A stretch of DNA of 64,000 nucleotides from CAIQIA01 sp945861105 (lineage in GTDB: Bacteria > Cyanobacteriota > Cyanobacteriia > PCC-6307 > Cyanobiaceae). Position 1 is the first letter of the stretch. Each line of letters opens with the position of its first letter. The position numbers were made by a program, and so were the translations under genes. Location of the stretch: the NCBI GenBank assembly GCA_947488815.1, contig CANLCC010000002.1, positions 62,001-126,000 on the forward strand, written 5' to 3'. The notes beneath the pieces are model-generated. The model was not told the DNA's origin. It made no database searches and worked only from the letters and a program-made list of their open reading frames with translations. Positions 51,400 through 60,040 of the stretch are shown in pieces.

Positions 51400-52668
51400 G
51401 TGGCCATTCGTGCTGACCGCTGGCACCGCCTGATGACCGTGGGCGCTGAGGGGGTGGCCAGCGGAGTTCCCCTGATGGTCGGCAGCAAGCTGCTGCAGGG
51501 GTGGCTGACGGCCAGCCAGGTCCCCCTCGGATTGATCGGTCTGCTGGGTCTGGCCGAACTGCCTTACACCCTCAAGCTGTTCTGGGCACCGCTGCTGGAT
51601 CGGTGGCCGATCGCCTGGCCCGACCGCCGGCGCGGCTGGATGCTCGTGCTGCAGGTGCTGCTGGCCCTGGGGATCGCCGCGATGGCGCTGCTGCAGCCGA
51701 GCCGGGCCTCCAGCAGCCTCACCCTGGTGGGCCTGGCGGCCGTGCTGCTGGCGGTGGTGAGCGCAACCCAGGACATCGTCGTGGATGCCTATCGCACCGA
51801 CCTGCTTCCGGAGGAAGAGCGGGGGGCCGGGGCAGCGGCGGCCGCCCTCGGCTACCGGGCGGCCATGCTGGCCGTGGGGGCCGGTGGCTTTCTGGTGGCT
51901 GGCGCCCTGGGCTGGCCCCTGGCGTTCCTGGCCTCTGCGCTGCTGGTGGCTGCCGTGATTCCGGTGACCCTGGCGGGTCCGAGGCTGCGACCGGTGGACC
52001 AGCCCGTGCGCAGCCTGAGGCAGGCGGTGGTCGGTCCCGCCCGGGAATTCATCGGCCGGACAGGGGGCCGGCGGGCCTGGCTGCTGCTGCTGCTGGTGAT
52101 GCTTTACCGCTGGCCTGATGGCCTGCTCAACGGCATGGCCGTGCCTTTCATGCTCCAGAAGGGTTACTCCGCCGGCACGATCGGCGTCGTCAACGGGGGC
52201 TGGGGCATCGCCGCCACCATGGCCGGGACCGCCTTCGGCGGACTGGTGTTCACCCGCCTGGGGCTCAACCGCTCCCTCTGGCTGTTCGGCATCGGTGGGA
52301 CCCTCACGAACCTGACCTACTGGGCGCTGGCTCGCTCAGGGGGGGGCATCCAGGCCCTGCTGATCACCGTCTGTGTCGAACATTTCGCCCACGGCATGCT
52401 CACGGCCGCCTTCCTGGCGCTGCTGATGACCCTCTGCCATCCCCGTTACTCCGCCACGCAGTACGCCCTGCTGTCTGGGGTGTATGCCCTCAGCCGCTCC
52501 CTGCTCGCCGCTCCGGCGGGCTACCTGGCTTCTGCGTTCGGCTGGGAACGGTTCTTTCTGTTCACCGTGGTCGCCGCTGTGCCGAGCGCCCTGCTGCTGG
52601 CGGTGCTCGCGCCATGGAATCAATCCACGGTGCGCGGGGCCTACGAGGTCGCCCGAGACGGCAGCTGA
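51400..52668 (+). CDS. AmpG-like MFS transporter
   Basis: This 422-residue permease of the major facilitator superfamily has about 12 helices. AmpG-like markers are EGVASGVPLMVGSKLLQGWL, LPYTLKLFWAPLLDR, SATQDIVVDAYRTDLL and SATQYALLSGVYALSR. AmpG proteins import muropeptides, but substrate here is not proven. GTG 51400 (after AGGG) gives VAIRADRWHRLMTVG and keeps the first helix complete; ATG 51433 is an alternative. It converges on rlmN with a 2-base gap. Confidence 0.85.
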   Translation: MAIRADRWHRLMTVGAEGVASGVPLMVGSKLLQGWLTASQVPLGLIGLLGLAELPYTLKLFWAPLLDRWPIAWPDRRRGWMLVLQVLLALGIAAMALLQPSRASSSLTLVGLAAVLLAVVSATQDIVVDAYRTDLLPEEERGAGAAAAALGYRAAMLAVGAGGFLVAGALGWPLAFLASALLVAAVIPVTLAGPRLRPVDQPVRSLRQAVVGPAREFIGRTGGRRAWLLLLLVMLYRWPDGLLNGMAVPFMLQKGYSAGTIGVVNGGWGIAATMAGTAFGGLVFTRLGLNRSLWLFGIGGTLTNLTYWALARSGGGIQALLITVCVEHFAHGMLTAAFLALLMTLCHPRYSATQYALLSGVYALSRSLLAAPAGYLASAFGWERFFLFTVVAAVPSALLLAVLAPWNQSTVRGAYEVARDGS

Positions 52669-52670
52669 CG

Positions 52671-53723
52671 CTAGGGCCCGGGAGCAAGCAGCCGCCGGCG
52701 CAGCTGACCGCAGGCGGCATCACCATCGATGCCGCGACTGGCCCTGACGCTGACGGCCACACCACGGCTGCGCAGGGTGGCAGCAAAACGTTCGACCCTG
52801 GTGGGGGTGGGACGACGAAAGGCCTCTTCCGCGATGGGGTTGTAGGGAATCAGGTTGACGTGGCTCTGAAAACCACTGACGCGGTCGGCAAGCGCCAGGG
52901 CCTGGGCGGGGTGGTCATTCAATTCACCCAGCAGGATGTATTCAAAACTGACGCGACGGCCCGTGATGGCCACGTAATGGCGGCAGTCGTCCAGCAGCTG
53001 CTCGTAGGGGTAACTGCGGGCCGACGGAATGAGCTGCTCCCGCAACCCCTGATCAGGGGCATGCAGGCTCACCGCGAGGGTGAACTGGCAGCGGCCGAGG
53101 CGGGCAAGGGCCTGTTCGGCCAGCTGCGGCAGGGTGCTCGGCACACCCACCGTGCTGAGCGTGATCTGGCGGTGGGCCATGCCCAGGTCCCTGCCCAGGC
53201 AGTCGACGGCCCCAAGGACCGCCGCAATGTTGAGAAGCGGTTCACCCATGCCCATGAACACCACATGGCTGGGACGACGCTCCATGGCCTCACGGACACT
53301 CAGCACCTGGTCAACGATTTCGTGGACCGCCAGCGACCGTTGCAAGCCGCCCTTGCCGGTGGCGCAGAAGCGGCAACCCATGGGACAGCCGACCTGACTG
53401 GAAACACAGACCGTGAGCCGGTCCTGGGTCGGAATGCCGACGGTCTCAATGGTGAGGCCATCCGCAAGCTCCAGCAACAGCTTGAGGGTTCCGTCACGGG
53501 CCAGCGAGCGATGAACGACACGCGAACGCCCGAGAGGGGCCGGCGGCGACTCCCGCAGAGGCACAGGCATGACAGTGATGTCTCGCCAATCGCGCACACC
53601 ACGTTCATAGAGCCACCCGTGGAGCTGACGACCTCGAAAGGCAGGGAGGCCCTGGGCGGTGGCCCATTGCTCGAGCTCGACCTCGCTGCGGCCCAGCAGG
53701 GGGTGGTCCTGGGTCAGGGCCAC
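52671..53723 (-). CDS. rlmN: Dual-specificity 23S rRNA/tRNA adenine-C2 methyltransferase RlmN
   Basis: This 350-residue radical SAM enzyme methylates A2503 of 23S rRNA and A37 of some tRNAs. The cluster ligands are Cys113, Cys117 and Cys120 (CPMGCRFCATGKGGLQR). Other marks are VFMGMGEPLLN, LSTVGVPS and the reactive Cys338 in GDAACGQLR. It starts MALTQDHPLLGRSEVE and overlaps the preceding hli gene by 10 bases, which suggests cotranslation. Confidence 0.96.
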   Translation of the reverse strand: MALTQDHPLLGRSEVELEQWATAQGLPAFRGRQLHGWLYERGVRDWRDITVMPVPLRESPPAPLGRSRVVHRSLARDGTLKLLLELADGLTIETVGIPTQDRLTVCVSSQVGCPMGCRFCATGKGGLQRSLAVHEIVDQVLSVREAMERRPSHVVFMGMGEPLLNIAAVLGAVDCLGRDLGMAHRQITLSTVGVPSTLPQLAEQALARLGRCQFTLAVSLHAPDQGLREQLIPSARSYPYEQLLDDCRHYVAITGRRVSFEYILLGELNDHPAQALALADRVSGFQSHVNLIPYNPIAEEAFRRPTPTRVERFAATLRSRGVAVSVRASRGIDGDAACGQLRRRLLAPGP

Positions 53724-53890
53724 ACCAGCAGCCCGTGGCCCAGCCAGGCTTCCACCAGCAGCAGCGCAAAGAACCCCAGCATCGCGGCACGCCCATTGAG
53801 CAGCTCGTTATGGGTGTGGAAGCCGAAGCGTGGGAGGCGCCGCTGGGGAATCCGCCGCGGCGGAGGCAGGGGGACGGAGGAGTCGGTCAT
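53714..53890 (-). CDS. hli: High-light-inducible protein (small CAB-like)
   Basis: This 58-residue one-helix protein has the chlorophyll-binding helix ELLNGRAAMLGFFALLLVEA (E-x-x-NGR-x-AM-x-GF pattern). A basic proline-rich N-terminus with RFGFHTHN precedes it. Hli proteins bind chlorophyll and carotenoid in thylakoids and protect photosystem assembly under light stress. ATG 53890; its stop lies 10 bases inside rlmN. The 29 bases between it and rpoC2 leave little space, so it may be read from the rpo transcript. Confidence 0.9.
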   Translation of the reverse strand: MTDSSVPLPPPRRIPQRRLPRFGFHTHNELLNGRAAMLGFFALLLVEAWLGHGLLVWP

Positions 53891-53919
53891 CGGATCAGGG
53901 GGAGAAGGGGGCTGGAAGG

Positions 53920-56900
53920 TCAGGTTTCATCGGTGAGAAGCCCCTCTTCCTGAAGGCCTTCGAGGGCGTCGGGGTCTGGCAGCAGCAGCTCCTCTTCAGG
54001 ATCATCGTCAAACGTGGGCCGGGCGAATGCCGAAGCACTGCTCCCAACAGTCGGATTGATGCCGTGGCGGCTGCGGGTGGCCTCCAGCTCGTCATCGGAT
54101 GGGTCGTCGAGCACGGCGGCACTGGGCTGCGGGGCTGGCATCTCGACGGTGTAATCGGGGCGCAGGTTCGGCATCCGACGGAAGCCGGAACCTTCCTCAT
54201 CGAGGATGTCCGGATGGGGTCCTGCCTCTGCCCGCAGTTCATCTTCAAAGCCGCTGAACCCCGTGCCGGCGGGGATCAGACGACCGATGATCACATTCTC
54301 CTTGAGGCCACGCAGCCAGTCGCTCTTGCCCTCGATGGCCGCCTCCGTGAGCACCCTGGTGGTCTCCTGGAAGCTGGCGGCAGAGATGAAGCTGTCGGTG
54401 TTGAGTGAGGCTTTAGTGATACCGAGCAACACAGGCGTGAACTCGGCAGGGGCACCGCCGGTGATCGCCATGGCCTGGTTCACCTGATCCACCTGGCGGA
54501 GCTCAATCAGCTCGCCGGGCAAGAGGGTGGTATCCCCTGCATCCTCGACGCGCACCTTGCTTGTCATCTGTCTGACAATCACTTCAATGTGCTTGTCGTC
54601 GATCGTCACACCCTGGGACTTGTAGACGTTCTGGACTTCTTGAACCAGGGCTGTCTGCAACCTTGAAATGGCCTGCTGGGCAGCGTCCATCGCCGCATTC
54701 CTGGAGCGAAGGTCGAGGAAGATGACGTCAAGAAGCTCGTGGGGGTTGATCGGACCGTCCGTCAGCAGGTCACCGGCTTCGACATGTTGGCCATCGCTGA
54801 CCATGACCGTGCGTCCCAGCAGAATGGGGTATTCGGTCGATTGGTCTTCACCCTCTTCGACCGAAACAGTGGTGGTCTCAAGATCGTCGTCGCTGACGGT
54901 GATCTTGACATGTCCAGCCTTGCGGCAGAGCACGGCTGAATCGCGCGGCCGTCGCGCTTCAAGGAGCTCCTCGATACGTGGCAGGCCCTGAACAATGTCA
55001 CCGGTCTTGGCACGCTCAAACACAAGCTGCGCGAGGGTGTCGCCGCGCTGCACAAGATCCCCATCTCGCACATGCAGGATGGATTCAGGCGACACCATGT
55101 AGGGGCGACCGATGCGCAGGGTGATGCTGTGGTCCTCAAGGACCTCAACCTGACCGCTGTGGGGGGCAGGGACATCATCCGCCAAAGGCTCACCCTCAAC
55201 GACACGCTGACCAACAACAACGGTGGCGGCTGAGGTTGTCGGAATGGTGACAGTGTCCTGCTCACGCTCAACAATCAAGCGACGGATGGGATCGCCCTCG
55301 ACGGAATCAGGCAATTGCGCAACCCCATCCTCCTTGCAGAGAATCTGGACTGTGGAAACAACATCACCACGCTTGATCACGTCTCCATCAGCGACCTTCA
55401 CCTCCGTGTGGGTGGAGCCATGACTGGCATCGGAAAGAGTGTCGCGACGAACAAGGTGAGATTCGATGATCACGAGCTGCAGCCGATCAATCGTCTTCGC
55501 CCGCTTGTCCGGGATGACTTCAACGTCAACCGTCATCTGCGGCGTGGTGTCATGGGTCTCGAGGAGCAACTGTGTGCGCAGCAACTCGATCCCTTCGACC
55601 GACTTGACAAGCTCGCCATCTTTGTAGGTAAGCCGCTGCACAGCCTTGAGCGTCAGCGAAGGTCCTTGAGGCTGCTTGACGACACCAAGCTCTGGCAGAT
55701 GTGCCTCGTCAGGAATGGTGTATTCCTCCACCGGGCGCAACAGCAAGGCGCCGCCCTCAGGCGTATCCACAGACTCCACAAAGTGCATGGCCTCGGCCAC
55801 GAGGCCAGGAGCGACTTCATCACCCGGATTGACCATCAGGCCCTCTTCGCCATAGCGGGCAAGAACCTTGCTGTCAGAGACAAGATGAAGCTGTCCAGAC
55901 CTGACAATGATCTCGCGAAGAATGTCGTTCTTCTGGGTGACAGTGACAATGCCAGCCGTCTGACTAAAGATGTCTTTGACAACCTCAGTGCCAGCTTCAA
56001 TCCACTGGCCGTCTTCGATCATCAACAGCGAGATGTCCTTGTTGATCTCATGGGTCTCCTGTGGAATCCAGAGCAGAGTGCCACCTTTGGACACTTCATA
56101 GCCATGCTTCGCACTACGCGCTTTTTTGATCGCCAAACCAGGCGCAAACCTGATCAGACCACCGGTTTGAGTCTTGAAGCGATCGTCAGCAAGCTCTGCA
56201 ATCACTTCGCCATTGGCAATCTTGGTACCAGGCTCTGTGCGGAGCAAGTACCGGGCATTATCTTTACCCTCAAGATGCCAGATCTGGCCGCTGTGGGTGG
56301 TCGTAGAAATGAGCTTGCAGTCCTTGAGCGTGAGACTCGAAGTGACGATCTCGACTTCCCGGGAATCGCCCTGGGCTTCTCTGAGACGCACGCTGCCGCC
56401 ATGCTCGCTGATCTGTCGGCTTTCTGCCAACACATCTCCCTCACGGACCGCGGTGGAACTGCGGACCACTGGATAAGCATTGGGCGGAAGGTTATAGACA
56501 TCACCTGCGAAAACCCAGAGACGGCCCAGTCGCTGAGCTTTGAGGGTGATATTGCCTTGGCGGTCAGGCACTTCCCGAGGTTGAATCACATCTTCGTATC
56601 GCACCTGCCCGGCAAGGTCGCAGATTACATCCTTGGTGGCTTTTTCAACACTCTTCTTAACCGCGGCACCTGTCGAAATCTGAGCAAGCATCGTGTCATG
56701 GGGAACACGATCTCCATCGGCAACGAAGAGGATTGAGCCGATGGTGATGTCAAGTTTCTGATCCCGGCCCTTACCATCTGGTTTGACGATCAGGGTGAAA
56801 TCGCTCTCAGCGATCTGAGCCTCAACCCCATGGGGAGTTCGATAAGGACGAACCCTTGCGCGTGCATCAAAGCCTGCTGTTCCATCCAACGTGGAACGAA

Positions 56901-58011
56901 CCACTCCGGTTTCAGCCGTTGAGACCCCCCCCGTGTGGAAGGTGCGCATGGTCAGCTGGGTACCGGGCTCACCGATGGACTGGGCAGCAATGATTCCAAC
57001 GGCCTCCCCCAGATCGACCAGTTCGTTGTGGGCGAGGGCCCAGCCGTAGCACTTACGGCAGACGGAGCGAGCAGCTTCACAGGTAAGAGGCGACCGGACA
57101 CGCACATCCCGAACCCCAGCCTGCTCAATGCGCCGCGTGAGTTCGGGGTCAATTTCTGTGTCTCGCTCCGCAAGAACTGTCCCGTCAGCGGTCAGAACCG
57201 GCTCTGCGGTCAACCGACCCACAAGCCGCATCTTGTATCTTCCGTTATCGTCGGCAGCGATATGAATGCTGCGGATGGTGCCGCAGTCATCCTCACGAAC
57301 AATGACGTCCTGGGCAACGTCAACCAGGCGTCGGGTCAGGTAGCCAGAGTCAGCAGTTCGCAGGGCTGTGTCGACAAGTCCCTTGCGAGCGCCATAGGAG
57401 GAAATGACATACTCAGTGACGGTTAGACCCTCGCGGAAATTCGTACGAATTGGAAGGTCAATAATTTCACCCTGAGGATTAGCCATCAGACCGCGCATTC
57501 CCACCAACTGGCGCACCTGGGACATGTTGCCCCGGGCCCCTGAGTTCGCCATCATCCAGACGGAATTTAATGGGTCATTTTCATTAAAATTACGTCGAAC
57601 AGCCTGAACAAGACGCTCGTTTGTCTCAGTCCAGGTATCAATCACCTTAGTGTGGCGCTCCACCTCTGTAATTTCACCCAAGCGGTAGCGCTCTTCCGTC
57701 TCAGTGATCTGATCCTCAGCCTCCTGAAGAAGCATCGGCTTATCGCCAGGCACACGAAGATCATCCACCGAGATGGAGACAGCCGCTTGGGTTGCATAGC
57801 GGAAGCCGAGATCCTTGAGGTCATCAGCCATGGCCGCTGTCGCCGCAGTGCCGTGCTCCTTGTAGGCCCAGGCCACAAGGGTGCGCAGACCTTTCTTGTC
57901 AACGATGCGGTTGCGGAAGGGCGGGGCCGCTGGTCTGGGAGTCTCCACTGGGGGTGGTACGACGACGGCCTTGGCTTTGCTGGATTTCCGGGAGCTGGAA
58001 GAACTGGTCAT
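53920..58011 (-). CDS. rpoC2: RNA polymerase beta' subunit, C-terminal part (RpoC2)
   Basis: This 1363-residue C-terminal piece of the split beta' is found only in cyanobacteria and plastids. It starts with a low-complexity Ser/Pro stretch, then FRNRIVDKKGLRTLVAWAY. The trigger-loop area shows GARGNMSQVRQLVGMRGLMANP, and zinc-type cysteines lie in RSPLTCEAARSVCRKCYGW. AAQSIGEPGTQLTMRTFHTGGV is canonical. A large insertion with repeated beta-barrel sandwich modules occupies roughly residues 350-950. It lies 65 bases after rpoC1. Confidence 0.97.
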   Translation of the reverse strand: MTSSSSSRKSSKAKAVVVPPPVETPRPAAPPFRNRIVDKKGLRTLVAWAYKEHGTAATAAMADDLKDLGFRYATQAAVSISVDDLRVPGDKPMLLQEAEDQITETEERYRLGEITEVERHTKVIDTWTETNERLVQAVRRNFNENDPLNSVWMMANSGARGNMSQVRQLVGMRGLMANPQGEIIDLPIRTNFREGLTVTEYVISSYGARKGLVDTALRTADSGYLTRRLVDVAQDVIVREDDCGTIRSIHIAADDNGRYKMRLVGRLTAEPVLTADGTVLAERDTEIDPELTRRIEQAGVRDVRVRSPLTCEAARSVCRKCYGWALAHNELVDLGEAVGIIAAQSIGEPGTQLTMRTFHTGGVSTAETGVVRSTLDGTAGFDARARVRPYRTPHGVEAQIAESDFTLIVKPDGKGRDQKLDITIGSILFVADGDRVPHDTMLAQISTGAAVKKSVEKATKDVICDLAGQVRYEDVIQPREVPDRQGNITLKAQRLGRLWVFAGDVYNLPPNAYPVVRSSTAVREGDVLAESRQISEHGGSVRLREAQGDSREVEIVTSSLTLKDCKLISTTTHSGQIWHLEGKDNARYLLRTEPGTKIANGEVIAELADDRFKTQTGGLIRFAPGLAIKKARSAKHGYEVSKGGTLLWIPQETHEINKDISLLMIEDGQWIEAGTEVVKDIFSQTAGIVTVTQKNDILREIIVRSGQLHLVSDSKVLARYGEEGLMVNPGDEVAPGLVAEAMHFVESVDTPEGGALLLRPVEEYTIPDEAHLPELGVVKQPQGPSLTLKAVQRLTYKDGELVKSVEGIELLRTQLLLETHDTTPQMTVDVEVIPDKRAKTIDRLQLVIIESHLVRRDTLSDASHGSTHTEVKVADGDVIKRGDVVSTVQILCKEDGVAQLPDSVEGDPIRRLIVEREQDTVTIPTTSAATVVVGQRVVEGEPLADDVPAPHSGQVEVLEDHSITLRIGRPYMVSPESILHVRDGDLVQRGDTLAQLVFERAKTGDIVQGLPRIEELLEARRPRDSAVLCRKAGHVKITVSDDDLETTTVSVEEGEDQSTEYPILLGRTVMVSDGQHVEAGDLLTDGPINPHELLDVIFLDLRSRNAAMDAAQQAISRLQTALVQEVQNVYKSQGVTIDDKHIEVIVRQMTSKVRVEDAGDTTLLPGELIELRQVDQVNQAMAITGGAPAEFTPVLLGITKASLNTDSFISAASFQETTRVLTEAAIEGKSDWLRGLKENVIIGRLIPAGTGFSGFEDELRAEAGPHPDILDEEGSGFRRMPNLRPDYTVEMPAPQPSAAVLDDPSDDELEATRSRHGINPTVGSSASAFARPTFDDDPEEELLLPDPDALEGLQEEGLLTDET

Positions 58012-58076
58012 GACCGGTGGGAGAAGAAGACGGCGTGAAAGGAATTCAGGCGAAACTCAACAACGGAGGATGAACC

Positions 58077-59981
58077 TCAATGTGCCGCAACGGCATCCAT
58101 GATGGTGCGATTCATCAGTACGCGACCGGTTGTCGTCAGCAAGAACCGGCTGATCAGTGCCCCGTGCTCATCAAAGCGATCACGGCGGAACTTCCACTGC
58201 TCAATGCGGGATCCGTCACTGAGAACATCTGATGAGACAGGCTCACGGGAATCGTCTTCGTCGTCAACTTCACCGTTGAACCGAACCCAGATCCAATCAT
58301 GCAACCCCAGGAGTTTTTCTTCGTAGGCATTGCAAACATCAGCAAGACTGGCAAAAGTCAGCTTCCGATCACCAAATGCAGGAAGCGTTTTCTCCTGACG
58401 AGTAGCAGTGAGGTAGTACGCACCCAACACCATGTCCTGGGAGGGGGTAATGATCGGCTCGCCGGTGGCAGGTGAGAGAATGTTGTTGCTGGCCAGCATC
58501 AACATTCGAGCCTCGGTCTGAGATTCAAGTGCCAGGGGCACATGCACAGCCATCTGGTCACCGTCAAAGTCAGCGTTGAACGCTGGGCAGACCAAAGGAT
58601 GCAACTGGATGGCTCGACCATCAACAAGCTTGGGTTCGAAAGCCTGGATACCAAGACGGTGAAGCGTTGGCGCCCTATTCAGCAGGATTGGGTGACCATC
58701 AATGACCTCTTGCAGCACCTGCATCACTTCATCATCACCACGCTGAATCAGTTTCTTGGCAGCCTTGATGTTATTGACGATATTCTGGCGGATCAGACGG
58801 TGGATCACAAACGGCTGAAAGAGTTCGATGGCCATCTCTTTAGGAAGGCCACATTGGTGCATTTTCAGCTTAGGACCGACGACAATCACTGAACGACCAG
58901 AGTAATCAACACGCTTGCCCAACAAATTCTGCCGGAAACGCCCCTGCTTGCCCTCAATGATATCGCTCAACGATTTGAGAGGCCTGTTATTGGCACCAAC
59001 AACAGTTCTGCCACGGCGGCCATTATCAATCAGCGCGTCTACCGCCTCCTGCAGCATCCGCTTCTCATTACGGATGATAATTTCAGGAGCGAGGATTTCC
59101 TGGAGACGTGCCAACCGGTTGTTCCGGTTGATCACCCTGCGATAGAGGTCATTCAGGTCACTGGTAGCGAATCGACCACCATCAAGCTGGACCATCGGCC
59201 GCAGGTCAGGCGGTATCACTGGGATGGCATCCAGCACCATCCATTCAGGTCGTGCGTTCGTTGCAATGAAGTTGTCAATGACCCGAAGACGCTTGATCAG
59301 CTTGGCTCGCTTCTGCCCCTTGCTGCCATTGATCTCTTCCCTCAGCTCTTCAGCGATCTGCTGGAGGTCAAGGTCCTCGAGAAGTCGCTTCAGAGCTTCG
59401 GCTCCGATACCGACCTCCGGCTCGTTCTCAATTTCAGAGTCTTCTGCAAAAATCTCATCCTCGATCTCAAGCCACTCATCTTCGGTCAGCAGCTGCTTGT
59501 ATTTGAGGGTCTTATGATCGCCGGCATCAAGAACCACGTAGCAGTTGAAATAAACAATCTGCTCAACGTCCCTCAAGGGCATATCAAGAAGAATGGCCAC
59601 ATAGCTCGGGATACCCTTGAGATACCAGACATGGGAGACGGGGGCTGCCAGCTTGATGAAGCCCATACGGTGACGACGGACTCGACTCTCGGTCACCTCA
59701 ACACCACATCGTTCACAAACAATGCCACGGTGACGGACACGCTTGTACTTACCGCAGTGGCACTCCCAATCTTTTGACGGGCCAAAGATCTTTTCGCAGA
59801 ACAAACCGTCCATCTCGGGCTTAAGAGTCCGGTAGTTGATGGTCTCCGGCTTGGTGACTTCACCGACGACCTGACCGTTTGGGAGAGTCCGCTGGCCCCA
59901 CTGCATGATGCGGTCGGGGGATGCCAAGGTGATCTTGACGTAGTCGAAGTGGCTTTCCGTACGGAGGTTGCTGTTGGTCAT
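58077..59981 (-). CDS. rpoC1: RNA polymerase gamma subunit (RpoC1)
   Basis: This 634-residue N-terminal piece of beta' contains the catalytic Mg-binding loop NADFDGDQMAVH. The zinc-binding Cys74, Cys76, Cys89 and Cys92 lie in ECHCGKYKRVRHRGIVCERC. Other family blocks are RFRQNLLGKRVDYSGRSVIV and NRAPTLHRLGIQAFEP. It starts MTNSNLRTESHFDYVKI, 59 bases after rpoB. The split rpoC1/rpoC2 arrangement is diagnostic of cyanobacteria. Confidence 0.98.
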   Translation of the reverse strand: MTNSNLRTESHFDYVKITLASPDRIMQWGQRTLPNGQVVGEVTKPETINYRTLKPEMDGLFCEKIFGPSKDWECHCGKYKRVRHRGIVCERCGVEVTESRVRRHRMGFIKLAAPVSHVWYLKGIPSYVAILLDMPLRDVEQIVYFNCYVVLDAGDHKTLKYKQLLTEDEWLEIEDEIFAEDSEIENEPEVGIGAEALKRLLEDLDLQQIAEELREEINGSKGQKRAKLIKRLRVIDNFIATNARPEWMVLDAIPVIPPDLRPMVQLDGGRFATSDLNDLYRRVINRNNRLARLQEILAPEIIIRNEKRMLQEAVDALIDNGRRGRTVVGANNRPLKSLSDIIEGKQGRFRQNLLGKRVDYSGRSVIVVGPKLKMHQCGLPKEMAIELFQPFVIHRLIRQNIVNNIKAAKKLIQRGDDEVMQVLQEVIDGHPILLNRAPTLHRLGIQAFEPKLVDGRAIQLHPLVCPAFNADFDGDQMAVHVPLALESQTEARMLMLASNNILSPATGEPIITPSQDMVLGAYYLTATRQEKTLPAFGDRKLTFASLADVCNAYEEKLLGLHDWIWVRFNGEVDDEDDSREPVSSDVLSDGSRIEQWKFRRDRFDEHGALISRFLLTTTGRVLMNRTIMDAVAAH

Positions 59982-60040
59982 GACCTGTGTTCGGACGGGG
60001 GGAATGGATCAGCGAAACGAAATGGAAATCCGGGGGAGGT

